Of a DNA stretch of 32,276 nucleotides, positions 7,579-18,258 are shown one piece after another. Origin of the DNA: Acetobacteraceae bacterium (GTDB taxonomy: Bacteria; Pseudomonadota; Alphaproteobacteria; Acetobacterales; Acetobacteraceae); contig JANXTL010000276.1 in the NCBI GenBank assembly GCA_025352375.1, forward strand, positions 1 to 32,276. Direction: 5' to 3'. The position numbers were made by a program, and so were the translations under genes. The notes below the pieces were generated by a model. The model did no database searches. It saw only the letters and a program-made list of their open reading frames with translations, and was not told the origin of the DNA. Positions within the stretch are counted from its first letter, which is position 1; every line of letters begins with the position of its first letter.

Positions 7579-8361
7579 GTGGAACTCGGTTTAAGCGGCA
7601 AAGTCGCACTCGTAACCGGCGCGAGCCGGGGCATTGGCGCTGCGATCTGTGTAGAACTGGCACGCGAAGGTATGGACATCTGTTTGGTCGCGCGCGACGA
7701 AGTCAAGATGCGGGAAGTCGCCGCCGGCCTGAGTAACGCCGATGTCCAAACCCATGTGCACACCGCCGATTTGCGTGCGCCCGATGCCGGCGACAAAGCC
7801 GTCGCGGCGGCGATCGCCACGTTTGGGCGACTCGATTTGGTCGTCAACAATGCCGGAGCCACGAAACGGGCCGATTTTTTCACCCTCACGGAGGAGGATT
7901 GGCAGGACGGATTCGCGCTGAAATTCCATGGCTATGTGCGGATGACTCGCGCGGCATGGCCGCATTTGCGGGCGACCCGCGGATCGGTCGTGAATATCGT
8001 CGGCATCGGCTCCCGCTCTGGGTCGGCCGAATTTACCATTGGTGGATCGGTCAACGTAGCAATTCTGAACTACACGAAAGCGATGGCCGATATCGGTGTC
8101 GAACAGGGTGTTCGGGTGAATGCGATCAACCCCGGGTTGATCGAAACGAATCGATTCACCCGAAACGTCGAGCGCACGATGCGCGAGCATACCATGACCC
8201 GGGAAGACGCAGTGAAACACTTGCTGGTGTCGCACAGGACAACCCGGGTGGGTCGTCCAGACGAGATTGGTGCATTGACCGCCTTTTTGGCATCGGAAAA
8301 AGCCGACTTTATTCAAGGCGGCATCATCGATATCGACGGCGGTGCCACACGTTCGCTTTGA
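7579..8361 (+). CDS. SDR-fold protein lacking the Ser-Tyr-Lys catalytic residues
   Basis: A 260-residue short-chain dehydrogenase/reductase-like protein. The GTG at 7579 is the chosen start because a perfect AGGAGG precedes it by about 7 bases and the Rossmann strand follows at once (GKVALVTGASRGIGAA). NNAG is present at 90-93, and the C-terminal RVNAINPGLIETN and IIDIDGGATRSL segments are standard. By alignment against the conserved TKAMA helix end, the YxxxK motif reads G155-G-S-V-N159, and the serine 13 residues before the Tyr position is Gly142. Classical proton-relay chemistry therefore looks impossible. The protein may bind NAD(P) and do something else, or use other residues. It precedes the MmgE/PrpD gene by 21 bases, probably in one transcript. 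Confidence 0.9.
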   Translation: MELGLSGKVALVTGASRGIGAAICVELAREGMDICLVARDEVKMREVAAGLSNADVQTHVHTADLRAPDAGDKAVAAAIATFGRLDLVVNNAGATKRADFFTLTEEDWQDGFALKFHGYVRMTRAAWPHLRATRGSVVNIVGIGSRSGSAEFTIGGSVNVAILNYTKAMADIGVEQGVRVNAINPGLIETNRFTRNVERTMREHTMTREDAVKHLLVSHRTTRVGRPDEIGALTAFLASEKADFIQGGIIDIDGGATRSL

Positions 8362-8382
8362 CGTTATCGGGGGAGCACGTTC

Positions 8383-9738
8383 ATGCCATTCGCTGAAAAT
8401 GAGGTGACCGGCCGCCTGGCGGATTATGTGGTTACGGCCGATCCGCGGGATTTGCCGTCGCATGTGCGGCATGAGGCCCTGCGATCGTTCTTCAATATTG
8501 TCGGCTGCACCATTGGCGGTGCCCGGCATGAGATCGTGGACCTCGCGGACAAGACTCTGGCGCCGTTTGCCGGGCCGCAGCAGGCGACGTTATTTGCCCG
8601 TAGCCGCAAAGCCGACATGATGCACGCGGCGCTGATCAACGCGTTCGCGTCCAGTATCTATAGCTTTGACGACACGCATGCGCAGGCCGTGGTGCACCCC
8701 TCCGGTCCGGTGGCGGCGGCGGTGCTGGCACTGGCGGAAATGCGGGCGGTGTCGGGCGACGATCTGTTGGCGGCGTTCGCTTTGGGCGTCGAACTGGAAT
8801 GCCGGTTGTGCAAGGCGGTATCGGTGCCGCCGGCCCAGGGATCGATGGCATGGTCGGGCACGGGCATTTCCGGCGGATTTGGCGCCGTGGCGGCCGTCGG
8901 CAAGTTGTTAAAACTGGATACCGAACGCATGCGATGGGCGATGGGCATCGCGCTGTCGCAGGCGTCGGGATTTCGCGCCATGCACGGCAGTATGCAGGCG
9001 TCGATGATGCCGGCCCAGGGCGCACCGGTCGGCTTGCGCGCCGCGATCATGGCGGAGCGGGGGTTCACCGCGTCGCCGGTCGCGTTGGAGGGGAAGTACG
9101 GCTTCTTGACCGTGTTTTGCGATACGCCCGATCTCGACGCCTTGGCGGGCGGGCTGGGCACCCGGTTCGAGTTATTGAGCAATACCTACAAAGCGTATCC
9201 CTGCGGCATCGTCATACAACCGATTATCGATGCATGCCTGCAGCTCCGCAACGAAAAGGGAATCGCCGCCGATCGGATCGCGCGGGTGGATATACAGGCG
9301 TCTCCCGGCACGATGGCGTTGTGCAATAACCGCAACCCGAAAAACGAGTTGCAAGCGCATGTCAGTCTGCACCATTGGGTCGCGGTCGCGTTCATCCGCG
9401 GGACGGCACGCATTCAGGACATGGACACCGAAACGGCGGTCCGCGATCCCGCACTGATGGCGTTCCAGGACAAGGTGGACGCGGTACTGAACCCCGCCAT
9501 CGGCTCGGACGGGACAGAGGTGACCGTGACGATGAACGACGGAACCAAGTTTGTGTGCAAGATCGACCATTGCATCGGTAGCGCGACCAACCCGATGACC
9601 GACCAGGATTTGGAGCGGAAATTCGCGGCTATGGCGGAGCCGGCGATCGGCGCGGCGCGGGCGCGGGAGTTGGTGGCGAAGACCTGGGGGGTTGGGGCGT
9701 TGGCGGATGCTGGGGAGCTGTCGCGGGCTTCGGCTTAG
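8383..9738 (+). CDS. MmgE/PrpD family protein
   Basis: A 451-residue member of the MmgE/PrpD superfamily, which includes 2-methylcitrate dehydratase, cis-aconitate decarboxylase and many uncharacterised lyases acting on carboxylic acids. Family landmarks are the N-terminal helix ending [20 protein letters not shown], then [34 protein letters not shown], the [18 protein letters not shown] stretch, and [18 protein letters not shown] in the lid domain. The ATG at 8383 has GGGGGAG upstream. It follows the atypical SDR gene closely. A dehydratase or isomerase role on a polycarboxylate made by the locus is reasonable, but the substrate is not predictable. The DNA after the gene (9739-9905) shows nothing recognisable except the leader of purQ. 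Confidence 0.92.
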   Translation: MPFAENEVTGRLADYVVTADPRDLPSHVRHEALRSFFNIVGCTIGGARHEIVDLADKTLAPFAGPQQATLFARSRKADMMHAALINAFASSIYSFDDTHAQAVVHPSGPVAAAVLALAEMRAVSGDDLLAAFALGVELECRLCKAVSVPPAQGSMAWSGTGISGGFGAVAAVGKLLKLDTERMRWAMGIALSQASGFRAMHGSMQASMMPAQGAPVGLRAAIMAERGFTASPVALEGKYGFLTVFCDTPDLDALAGGLGTRFELLSNTYKAYPCGIVIQPIIDACLQLRNEKGIAADRIARVDIQASPGTMALCNNRNPKNELQAHVSLHHWVAVAFIRGTARIQDMDTETAVRDPALMAFQDKVDAVLNPAIGSDGTEVTVTMNDGTKFVCKIDHCIGSATNPMTDQDLERKFAAMAEPAIGAARARELVAKTWGVGALADAGELSRASA

Positions 9739-9905
9739 GGCCGTATCTGCAACAGGCGACGCGTGGCAGGCCTCCTAACCTGCGACCGGCATTTCGAAAA
9801 CCTCTCCGCCGTGCATTACCTTCCGAAGCCGGCGACATAACAGCTTTCATTGTCCCGCCCGCCAATCCCCGCTATCTACCGCGCCGCACCACATCCACGG
9901 ATACC

Positions 9906-10564
9906 ATGAAACCCGGAATCGTCGTCTTCCCAGGCATCAACCGCGAGCGCGACATGGCCATCGCGCTGGAGCAGTCCTTCGGCGAGAAGCCGCGGATGAT
10001 CTGGCACAAGGAAACCGATCTGTCCGGAATCGACCTCGTGGTCATCCCCGGCGGTTTTTCGTTCGGGGACTACTTGCGGTGCGGCGCGATGGCCGCACGC
10101 TCCCCGGTGATGGGTGCGATCCATCAACACGCTGCACGCGGCGGTTACATTCTGGGTATTTGCAATGGGTTCCAGATTCTCACGGAAGCCGGCCTGCTCC
10201 CTGGTGCCCTATTGAAGAATGCCTCGCTCCGCTTCCTGTCGATGGATTGCCAGCTGCGGGTCGAGCGCACCGACACCGTCTTCACCAGGCAATTCCAGAA
10301 GGGCCAGATTTTCCGAGCGGTGATGGCGCACGGGGACGGGAATTTCTTCGCCGACGACGCGACGTTGGACCGGCTTGAGGGCGAAAACCTGGTCGCGTTC
10401 CGCTACGCCGATGCTAACCTTAACGGCAGCGCGCGTGCGATCGCCGGGCTGTTCAGCGAGAATCGCCGCATTCTCGGCTTAATGCCGCACCCGGAAGACC
10501 TGGTGGACCCGCTGATGGGTGGTGCGGACGGTAAACCCCTTTTCGATGCATTGGCGGCTGCTTG

Positions 10565-10565
<1 letters not shown>
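9906..10565 (+). CDS. purQ: Phosphoribosylformylglycinamidine synthase subunit PurQ
   Basis: Glutaminase subunit of FGAM synthase (219 residues), the fourth step of de novo purine synthesis; it hands ammonia to PurL in a complex bridged by PurS. The class I glutamine amidotransferase triad is visible: Cys86 in GICNGFQ, His195 and Glu197 in PHPED. The N-terminal substrate loop reads FPGINRERD, and [13 protein letters not shown] is the expected PurQ signature. The gene overlaps purL by one base (TGATG). In many alphaproteobacteria purS stands directly before purQ. Here purS and purC lie 16 kb away on the other strand. Only a weak ribosome site is seen before the ATG. Confidence 0.97.
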
Positions 10566-12763
<2,198 letters not shown>

Positions 12764-12768
12764 CCCGC

Positions 12769-13002
12769 ATGGCGATGGCCGCGAGCGAAATCGAAGCGCT
12801 GATCAAATCCGCTCTGCCCGACGCCGAGGTCACGATGCAGGATCTCGCGGGGGATAACGACCATTGGGGCGCGCGTGTCGTATCCTCGGCGTTCAAAGGC
12901 CTGTCGCGGGTCAAGCAGCACCAGATCGTCTACGCCGCCTTGCGCGGCCGCATGGGGGGCGAGCTGCACGCCCTGGCCCTGCAAACATCCGCCCCCGAAT
13001 AA
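12769..13002 (+). CDS. bolA: BolA family protein
   Basis: A 77-residue BolA-fold protein. BolA proteins bind monothiol glutaredoxins through a shared [2Fe-2S] cluster and take part in iron-sulfur trafficking or iron sensing. Visible: the N-terminal helix IEALIKSALPDAEVTMQDL, the GDNDHWGARVVS strand, and the conserved helix SAFKGLSRVKQHQIVYAALRG, with His as a cluster-ligand candidate. AGGAG lies about 10 bases before the ATG at 12769; a second in-frame ATG two codons later is possible. It sits between purL and the Grx4 gene, 15 bases before the latter, the classic partner arrangement. Length is normal for the short BolA type. Confidence 0.95.
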   Translation: MAMAASEIEALIKSALPDAEVTMQDLAGDNDHWGARVVSSAFKGLSRVKQHQIVYAALRGRMGGELHALALQTSAPE

Positions 13003-13017
13003 ACAGGAGTTCCAACC

Positions 13018-13347
13018 ATGGCCGCCATCGACGATCGCATCAAAGGTGACATCAGCAAAAGCGACGTGTTTCTCTACATGAAGGGCACCCCGATGTTCCC
13101 GCAATGCGGGTTTTCGGCCCGCGTCATCCAGATGCTGACGCACATGGGCGTGCCGTTCAATTCCGCCAACGTGCTGGAAGACGACGAATTGCGGGACGGT
13201 ATCAAGAGCTTCTCGCAGTGGCCGACCATTCCGCAGCTTTACGTGAAGGGCGAGTTCGTCGGCGGCTGCGACATCGTGACCGAGATGTTCCAGTCCGGCG
13301 AGCTGGAATCGCTGCTGAAAGAAAGCGGCGTTCCCGTCAAAGCTTAA
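13018..13347 (+). CDS. grxD: Monothiol glutaredoxin Grx4 (CGFS type)
   Basis: A 109-residue CGFS monothiol glutaredoxin that carries and transfers [2Fe-2S] clusters and pairs with BolA. The motif [16 protein letters not shown] has its active cysteine at position 30. [19 protein letters not shown] carries the cis-proline and glutathione-binding GGCD segment. AGGAG lies 8 bases before the ATG. The gene follows bolA by 15 bases and is followed by a strong terminator, which makes it the last gene of the purQ-purL-bolA-grxD unit. Confidence 0.97.
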   Translation: MAAIDDRIKGDISKSDVFLYMKGTPMFPQCGFSARVIQMLTHMGVPFNSANVLEDDELRDGIKSFSQWPTIPQLYVKGEFVGGCDIVTEMFQSGELESLLKESGVPVKA

Positions 13348-13378
13348 CGTTTCGTTAACCTTTTCATTGTAAAAGAGC

Positions 13379-13407
13379 GGGTGGGGCTTCGGTCCCGCCC
13401 CTTTTTT
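13379..13407 (+). terminator. Intrinsic terminator after grxD
   Basis: A 9-bp stem with two G-U pairs (13379-13387 with 13392-13400) closes a TTCG tetraloop and is followed by a C and six T (13402-13407). It lies 32 bases after the grxD stop and only 15 bases before the glycosyltransferase start, so it separates the two units. Confidence 0.9.
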
Positions 13408-13421
13408 CGTGGTGAGGGATC

Positions 13422-14351
13422 GTGCGCATCGGGATCGTCACGCCGGCATTCAACGTAGCCCCGTATATCGGAGACACCATCCGGTCGGTGCTGGGGCAAA
13501 CCCTTCCGAACTGGACCATGGTCGCGGTGGATGACGGGTCCACCGACGATACCGCCTCCGTGGTGCGGGGGTTCCGCGATCCGCGCCTGCGCCTGATCTC
13601 CCAGAACAATGCCGGCGTATCGGCGGCCCGCAACCGCGGTGCGGCGGCGCTCGACTGCGACGCGATGTTGTTCCTGGACGGGGACGACCGGCTGGCCCCG
13701 TTCGCGTTGGATTCTCTGGCACGGGCGCTATCGGCCGCACCGGACGCGCGCGCGGCGGTGGGTGCCTATGAACGTGGCGGCCGTGTCTACCCCCCTCCGA
13801 CCGGCAATCTGTTGGAGCGGCTGCTGGTCCGAAACCTGTTCGTCAACGGCGGACATGTCCTGATCCGTCGGGACGCGGTTCAGCCGTTCCGGGCGGATTT
13901 GCGGTACGGGGAAGACTGGGAGTTCTGGGTGCGGCTGGCATCGGCAGCACCACCGCCAAGCCCGGCCATGACGGCTTCATTCACTACCATCGCCGGCCCC
14001 CGCCCCATCCTCCACGTTCGCGAGCGTTCCAGCGGCGCCTACTTGCGTATGTCCACCGACCCCGCGTCCTTCACCGCCTGCCTGGACGCCATCCACGACA
14101 ACCCGGTACTCGCGACCATTTACACGCCGGAAAGACGCGCCGCACTCCGCCGCCACGCGGCGGCCGAGGTCCAATGGACCATCGGCCGCGAACTCATCCG
14201 CCATCGGCGCTACCGCGCGGGCATCATGCGGCTCAGCCGGTCGCTCGCGCTCGCTCCGACCCTGCGCCGAACAGCGGTGTTGGCCGCGATCGCGTTGCTG
14301 CCGCCGCGTTGGCGGGGGCCTCTTTACCCGTACGCCGAAGACAGCGAATAA
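13422..14351 (+). CDS. Glycosyltransferase family 2 protein
   Basis: A 309-residue GT-A fold glycosyltransferase, probably transferring a sugar from a nucleotide donor to a surface polysaccharide or lipid on the cytoplasmic side. The N-terminus IGIVTPAFNVAPYIGDTIRSVLGQT, the DDGSTDDTASVVRGF donor loop, NNAGVSAARNRGAAAL and the metal-binding FLDGDDRL (DxD) are typical. GEDWEFWVRLA gives the usual catalytic ED. The start is a GTG at 13422 with GAGGG unusually close (about 4 bases); no better start exists because the first strand begins there. The C-terminal 80 residues are Arg-rich and helical without clear membrane segments. It stands alone after a terminator. Donor and acceptor are unknown. 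Confidence 0.92.
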   Translation: MRIGIVTPAFNVAPYIGDTIRSVLGQTLPNWTMVAVDDGSTDDTASVVRGFRDPRLRLISQNNAGVSAARNRGAAALDCDAMLFLDGDDRLAPFALDSLARALSAAPDARAAVGAYERGGRVYPPPTGNLLERLLVRNLFVNGGHVLIRRDAVQPFRADLRYGEDWEFWVRLASAAPPPSPAMTASFTTIAGPRPILHVRERSSGAYLRMSTDPASFTACLDAIHDNPVLATIYTPERRAALRRHAAAEVQWTIGRELIRHRRYRAGIMRLSRSLALAPTLRRTAVLAAIALLPPRWRGPLYPYAEDSE

Positions 14352-14383
14352 TCGGTCTGCACCTCACCTCTGGAATGACCATC

Positions 14384-14896
14384 ATGCATGCCCGCCTCGC
14401 CACCATCGCTTTCGCGACGTTGTTTTTCCTGTTCGCATCTGCCGCCGACAGCCGAGGGCAGACCGTCTCAGTGCCTTTGGGCAGCGGCAGCGCGTCGATC
14501 ACCTTCCCCACTACCTGGAAGGTCTCGAGCGTCAAACGCGGCCCGGAAGCCAAGACCAAGGACGACGAAGTCTACGTCTGGGCCGAAGCCGTCAACGACG
14601 CGAATTTCCCGACCATCATGAAAGAGCACGAGGAATACTTCACCGGGCAGAATGTGGCCCTGAAGGGAGCGCCGAAGACCGAGACGCGCAAAGTCAACGG
14701 CCTGACCATGACGGTCATTGAGGCGCAGGCGACCTGGAAAGGCGCGCCGACGGTGCTGCAGTACCTGATCGTCGATCCCGGATTTCCGTCGGGCTGGAAG
14801 CTGATGGTGACGGAGTGGGCATCGCCCGAAGGCGACCGGCAATATCAAAAGGATCTGGACAGCATTCAGAACAGTCTGGTGTTCAGCGCGCGATAA
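14384..14896 (+). CDS. Small secreted protein of unknown function
   Basis: A 170-residue protein with a clear Sec signal peptide (HARLATIAFATLFFLFASAA, cleavage likely after the ASA motif near residue 20). The mature part has strand-rich segments TVSVPLGSGSASITFPTTWKV and EVYVWAEAVND, followed by KLMVTEWASPEGD and a final helix. It resembles periplasmic proteins of the kind that bind or shield something, but I do not recognise the family. The ATG at 14384 is chosen (GGA about 9 bases upstream); an in-frame ATG at 14375 would add three residues. Longer readings overlap the glycosyltransferase and are not credible. It starts 32 bases after the glycosyltransferase stop, so co-transcription is possible. 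Confidence 0.8.
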   Translation: MHARLATIAFATLFFLFASAADSRGQTVSVPLGSGSASITFPTTWKVSSVKRGPEAKTKDDEVYVWAEAVNDANFPTIMKEHEEYFTGQNVALKGAPKTETRKVNGLTMTVIEAQATWKGAPTVLQYLIVDPGFPSGWKLMVTEWASPEGDRQYQKDLDSIQNSLVFSAR

Positions 14897-14978
14897 CGCG
14901 CTGCGGCGATCCGTTCGACCCCCGCCGGCTTCTGCGTTCCCAGGGTGTGGCCTTCTGACGGGATCGGATGACCTGCTT

Positions 14979-15000
14979 GCGGCCGGAGGGCTCCAGCCGC
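14979..15000 (+). terminator. Candidate hairpin terminator without T-run
   Basis: A 5-bp stem (GCGGC/GCCGC) stacked on a 4-bp stem (GGAG/CTCC) with one C-A mismatch and a GG loop lies about 85 bases after the secreted-protein stop. No T-run follows, so it may only be a weak terminator or chance. Confidence 0.3.
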
Positions 15001-15014
15001 TACTTTGTGGCACC

Positions 15015-15131
15015 TAGACCATGATCGTTTGAGGTTGCACGCGATCTCGGCGTTCGATGATGGTCTAAGCCTTTGTTTGAGAGGGTGATTCACGCCCGAG
15101 GTTGAAGTCAACCTCAGGCGATCACGCTCTA
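15015..15131. mobile_element. MITE-like element, copy 1 (TA-flanked, 117 bp)
   Basis: First of two copies of a non-coding element, 114/117 identical to 28091-28207. It begins TAGACCATGATCG and ends CGATCACGCTCTA, so both ends are TA. The left end and the reverse complement of the right end agree at 17 of 21 positions after the TA (GACCATGATCG against GAGCGTGATCG at the tips). Internally there are two hairpins: the left arm TAGACCATGATCG pairs with CGATGATGGTCTA (one mismatch in this copy), and GAGGTTGA pairs with TCAACCTC around AG. Inverted ends and TA borders suggest a MITE moved by an IS630/Tc1-type transposase. It ends 17 bases before the VOC gene start and so forms most of that gene's upstream region. 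Confidence 0.72.
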
Positions 15132-15148
15132 AAGGGAGCGATCGAGCC

Positions 15149-15703
15149 ATGACCACGCTGCTGTCCCGCCCACCCGAGCGCCTGCATCACCATGCTTTCG
15201 TGGTGAAGGACCAGGAGAGGAACCGCCGGTTCGTCGAAGACGTGTTGGGCATCCCGCTCGCCGCCACTTGGTGCGAAAGCCACCACAGCCCCTGGGTGGA
15301 TCGGGAAGTCGCGTTCTGCCACACTTTCTACACCATGGGCGACGGCGGGGCGCTGGCGTTCTTTTCGTTCGCCGACGACGAGGTGTATCAAAAGACCCAG
15401 GCCGAGAAGCCGGCCGAAATCGGTAGCTTCGACCATATTTCCTTCAAGGTGGACGAAGCGACGTTCGGCGACCTGGTCGGCCGATTGCAAGCTGCGCGGG
15501 AGGCGGTGCGGATCACCGACCACGGCTATTGCAGATCGATGTACTGCACGTCCCCCGACGGGCTGATCATGGAGTTCACGGTGGACCCGCCCGATGCCGC
15601 CCGCATCGACGCGATCCGCCGGGCCGATGCGCATGCGGAGCTGAAGCGATGGATGGCGGGGGATCATCGGCCGAACAACGACCTGCGGCACGCCGCCGAA
15701 TAA
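15149..15703 (+). CDS. VOC family protein (glyoxalase/extradiol dioxygenase fold)
   Basis: A 184-residue vicinal-oxygen-chelate protein with two beta-alpha-beta-beta-beta halves. Probable metal ligands are His14 or His15 in LHHHAFVVKD, His96 in GSFDHISFKV and Glu142 in DGLIMEFTVDPP, the pattern of glyoxalases and extradiol dioxygenases. The RSMYCTSPDGLIMEF segment is typical of the C-terminal half. It could be a ring-cleaving dioxygenase-like enzyme, an isomerase or a lyase; sequence alone does not decide. The ATG at 15149 has GGGAG about 11 bases upstream. The upstream DNA is mostly the repeated element at 15015-15131, which may have changed its original promoter. Confidence 0.9.
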   Translation: MTTLLSRPPERLHHHAFVVKDQERNRRFVEDVLGIPLAATWCESHHSPWVDREVAFCHTFYTMGDGGALAFFSFADDEVYQKTQAEKPAEIGSFDHISFKVDEATFGDLVGRLQAAREAVRITDHGYCRSMYCTSPDGLIMEFTVDPPDAARIDAIRRADAHAELKRWMAGDHRPNNDLRHAAE

Positions 15704-15874
15704 GGGCACGCCGCGCGGGGTTCGCCAAACTGTCATCGAATCGCCATTGTTTGGTCCCAGTGCTGGAAGTATCCACCGCAGATGCCTGAATCGAACCCGA
15801 ATCCTCCGCCCGGCAAGATCGGCCATTTGGCTCGTCGGCCCCGCTTGTTCCATCGCAACGACGGTGGTGGGCCT

Positions 15875-16753
15875 ATGGATATGTCCTTGCCCCTGAGCCC
15901 GCCATCGCTGACCAGCCGGTTGCGCGCCCTTCGCCGTCTTGCGGCGGTGTTCCTGTGGACGCTCCCGAGTGCGCCGATCCAGGCGGTATGTCTGCTGTTG
16001 CCGGGCCGGGCGAAGATCGCATTCGCCAAACTTTATTGGGCCGTGTTCGCCCGCCTGCTTGGGTTGCATGTGCGGGTGATCGGGGAACTGGCCTCAGGCG
16101 GGTCGGATCGCCCGGTGATCTATGTGTCCAACCACTCGTCCTGGGTGGATGTCCCCGTGGTGGGCGGCGTGCTGGATGGCTGTTTCGTCGCCAAGGGCGA
16201 TGTCGCGGGTTGGCCGATCGTCGGCACAATCGCACGCCTCGGCCGTTCGGTGTTCGTGACCCGCCAGCGCGGCTCCACGGTGCGGGAGCGCGATACTATG
16301 CAGGGGCTGCTGTCGGGCGGCGACAATCTCATTCTTTTCCCCGAGGGCACGAGTTCCGACGGGTCCCGGGTGCTGCCGTTCCGGTCTTCTTTCTTCTCCG
16401 TCGCGCAGAGTGAGGCTCAGCCGATCATTCAGCCGGTATCGGTGGTATACGACCGCCTGGGCGGGCTGCCGACCGGGCGCGCCAACCGGCCGGTGTTCGC
16501 GTGGTATGGGGATATGGATATCGCCTCGCACGCCTGGCGGTTGGCGCGGTGCAGCGGGCTGCGGGTGACGGTGCTGTTGCACGCACCGATGGATCCGGCG
16601 CGTTTCCCGGATCGCAAAGCGCTGTCGCAAGCGATATGGCGGACGGTCGCTGACGGTGCGGCGACGCTGCGGCAGAACCGCCCAGCGCGGCCTCTGGCGG
16701 TCGAGGACGGGCCGGGCGGAGATCCGATCGGGTCGGCGGAGGCGTTTGCGTAA
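15875..16753 (+). CDS. Lysophospholipid acyltransferase (PlsC-type)
   Basis: A 292-residue 1-acylglycerol-3-phosphate-type acyltransferase acting at the inner membrane. The HX4D motif is NHSSWVD (His87, Asp92) and the acceptor motif is LFPEGTSSDGSRVLPF (from about 154). The GRSVFVTRQRG segment and IQPVSVVY strand are also family features. One hydrophobic helix (about 23-43) precedes the catalytic domain. An in-frame ATG at 15782 would add 31 residues that are Pro-rich and show lower G/C at third positions, so the ATG at 15875 is preferred, though no strong ribosome site supports either. It could act in phosphatidic acid synthesis or on ornithine lipids (OlsA-like). It is convergent with the YciE-type gene, leaving only 34 bases between them. 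Confidence 0.9.
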   Translation: MDMSLPLSPPSLTSRLRALRRLAAVFLWTLPSAPIQAVCLLLPGRAKIAFAKLYWAVFARLLGLHVRVIGELASGGSDRPVIYVSNHSSWVDVPVVGGVLDGCFVAKGDVAGWPIVGTIARLGRSVFVTRQRGSTVRERDTMQGLLSGGDNLILFPEGTSSDGSRVLPFRSSFFSVAQSEAQPIIQPVSVVYDRLGGLPTGRANRPVFAWYGDMDIASHAWRLARCSGLRVTVLLHAPMDPARFPDRKALSQAIWRTVADGAATLRQNRPARPLAVEDGPGGDPIGSAEAFA

Positions 16754-16787
16754 ACCACGCCATTGTGGATATCGGTATGCCGCAATA

Positions 16788-17297
16788 TCAGGCGGCCTTG
16801 GCTGACACACCTTTTGCGGCGTCCCTGGCGATGCTCTTCAGCGCGAGATCGTTAAGGAGCTTGTCCGCATGTTTCTCTTCATCCAGCGTCTCCTGTAACA
16901 ATGCCGTCACTTCCGCATGGCCGTCCGCTTTTGCCCAGGCAATGAGCGCACCATACCGTGCAATTTCGTAGTGTTCAACGGCCTGGCCGCATGCCAGGAG
17001 GCCAGCGTCACGAACCGGTCCTGCCTCGAAGGTTTCGATAATCTCCTCGCCTTCTTCAAGTAAACCCTTTATGGCCTCGCAAGGAATTGCCTTGGCGGGC
17101 TTCCCGAGTTTCTCGAACACCTGTTCGAGGCGATGTACCTGATGCACCGTTTCTTCGCGATGCGCGGTAAAGACCGCCTTCAGGTTCGGGTCATGCGCGG
17201 CTTTAACCATCTTCGGCAGTGCCTTCAGTATCTGCCGCTCGGCGTAGTAGACGTCCCGCAGAAAATGCGTGAACAGTTGATCCAGGGTCGTGTTCAT
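16788..17297 (-). CDS. YciE/YciF-type ferritin-like protein (DUF892)
   Basis: A 169-residue four-helix ferritin-like protein of the DUF892 family, in which carboxylates and histidines of the bundle bind two metal ions. Typical parts are the first helix LDQLFTHFLRDVYYAERQILKALPKM, then HREETVHQVHRLEQVFEKLG, the EAGPVRDAGLLACGQAVEHYEIARYGAL helix, and ETLDEEKHADKLLNDLA. The Glu/His pairs in these helices are all present. Relatives are induced in general and osmotic stress; the exact role is unknown. The ATG at 17297 has a GGAG about 10 bases upstream. It lies 58 bases after the membrane-protein gene and is probably in the same transcript. Confidence 0.93.
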   Translation of the reverse strand: MNTTLDQLFTHFLRDVYYAERQILKALPKMVKAAHDPNLKAVFTAHREETVHQVHRLEQVFEKLGKPAKAIPCEAIKGLLEEGEEIIETFEAGPVRDAGLLACGQAVEHYEIARYGALIAWAKADGHAEVTALLQETLDEEKHADKLLNDLALKSIARDAAKGVSAKAA

Positions 17298-17355
17298 GGC
17301 TTGGGACTCCGTGGGTTTCGGGTTGGGGTTTCGCGTTGGGTGGCGCAGCGGTCAA

Positions 17356-18246
17356 TCACGCGTGCCGATCGCGCTGTTCGCCGCCAAGGGCCGCGGCGGC
17401 ACAAGCAATGAATGCCCCGATCAGCATCGCCAAACCGGTGTAGATCGATAAAGAGGCGGCTGTTTTGCGGGCGCTATCCACGGCCGCGCGCGCTTTGGCT
17501 TCGGCCGCCTTTTCCTGCGCGATAACGTCGTCGACCCGCTTCGCGGCATCCGCCGGCGAGAGACCAGTACGGGCACTGACAAGCTGCGCTAAATGAGTCT
17601 TGTCCGCCGCCGGAACATCGCCATTGCGCATTCCCATCATCAGAATACGCCCGGCTTCCGCGCTCGAATCCTGATTTGTTGCCGGCGAGCTGGGACGATC
17701 CGAACGATAGAGGCTATCGACCCAATATCCCGAGGCGTTGGCCATCCCGCCGGGCGATTGTATGGCGGCTTGCGACGCTCCCTGTGCGGCACCCGCCGCC
17801 ACGCCCGTCGCGGCCTGGGTTATACCACCCACTATCGATGAGGCCGCAGACGCAAGGAAAGCCGCCATAACGACCGCGCCGACCGCCCAACTGAGGAATC
17901 CGTTCGCTGTATCGCGGAAGAAAACCTCGTGGGTATGCAGGCCCGCCCACTTGGTGCGCAGCCGCCCCGTGAGGTAACCGCCGACACCGGACGTAAACCA
18001 TTGCACTATAATCAGCCATATCGCGGCTGTCACCGTGAAGGTCGTGGCCGACGCGCCTGAATTTGGCCATGGGGATACCGCAGCCAGACCAAAGCCCGAG
18101 CCAAGGGCTAACAGCGCCAAATACAGCGCCGCTGCGGCAAAGGCGCCGCCGAGGATGGCTGGCCAAGCAACCGCGGAAGTCGAAGCTTCTACGATCCGAT
18201 CGTCTGCCATGCCGGCACGGCCGGAGGCAGGAAGGGCTTGTTCCAT
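17356..18246 (-). CDS. Membrane protein of unknown function
   Basis: A 296-residue integral membrane protein. Hydrophobic segments lie near 27-58, 70-92, 117-140 and 265-287. Between the third and fourth is a soluble stretch that begins with an Ala/Gly-rich part and ends in a charged Ala/Lys helix (about 236-262) likely to form a coiled coil. The N-terminus reads VAWPAILGGAFAAAALYLALLALGSG, a pattern I recall from uncharacterised alphaproteobacterial membrane proteins near stress genes. GGAG is placed 6 bases before the ATG at 18246. It follows the 25-residue micro-protein gene by 12 bases and precedes the YciE-type gene. No enzymatic or transport motif is visible. Confidence 0.85.
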   Translation of the reverse strand: MEQALPASGRAGMADDRIVEASTSAVAWPAILGGAFAAAALYLALLALGSGFGLAAVSPWPNSGASATTFTVTAAIWLIIVQWFTSGVGGYLTGRLRTKWAGLHTHEVFFRDTANGFLSWAVGAVVMAAFLASAASSIVGGITQAATGVAAGAAQGASQAAIQSPGGMANASGYWVDSLYRSDRPSSPATNQDSSAEAGRILMMGMRNGDVPAADKTHLAQLVSARTGLSPADAAKRVDDVIAQEKAAEAKARAAVDSARKTAASLSIYTGLAMLIGAFIACAAAALGGEQRDRHA

Positions 18247-18258
18247 TACTAGCTCCGA

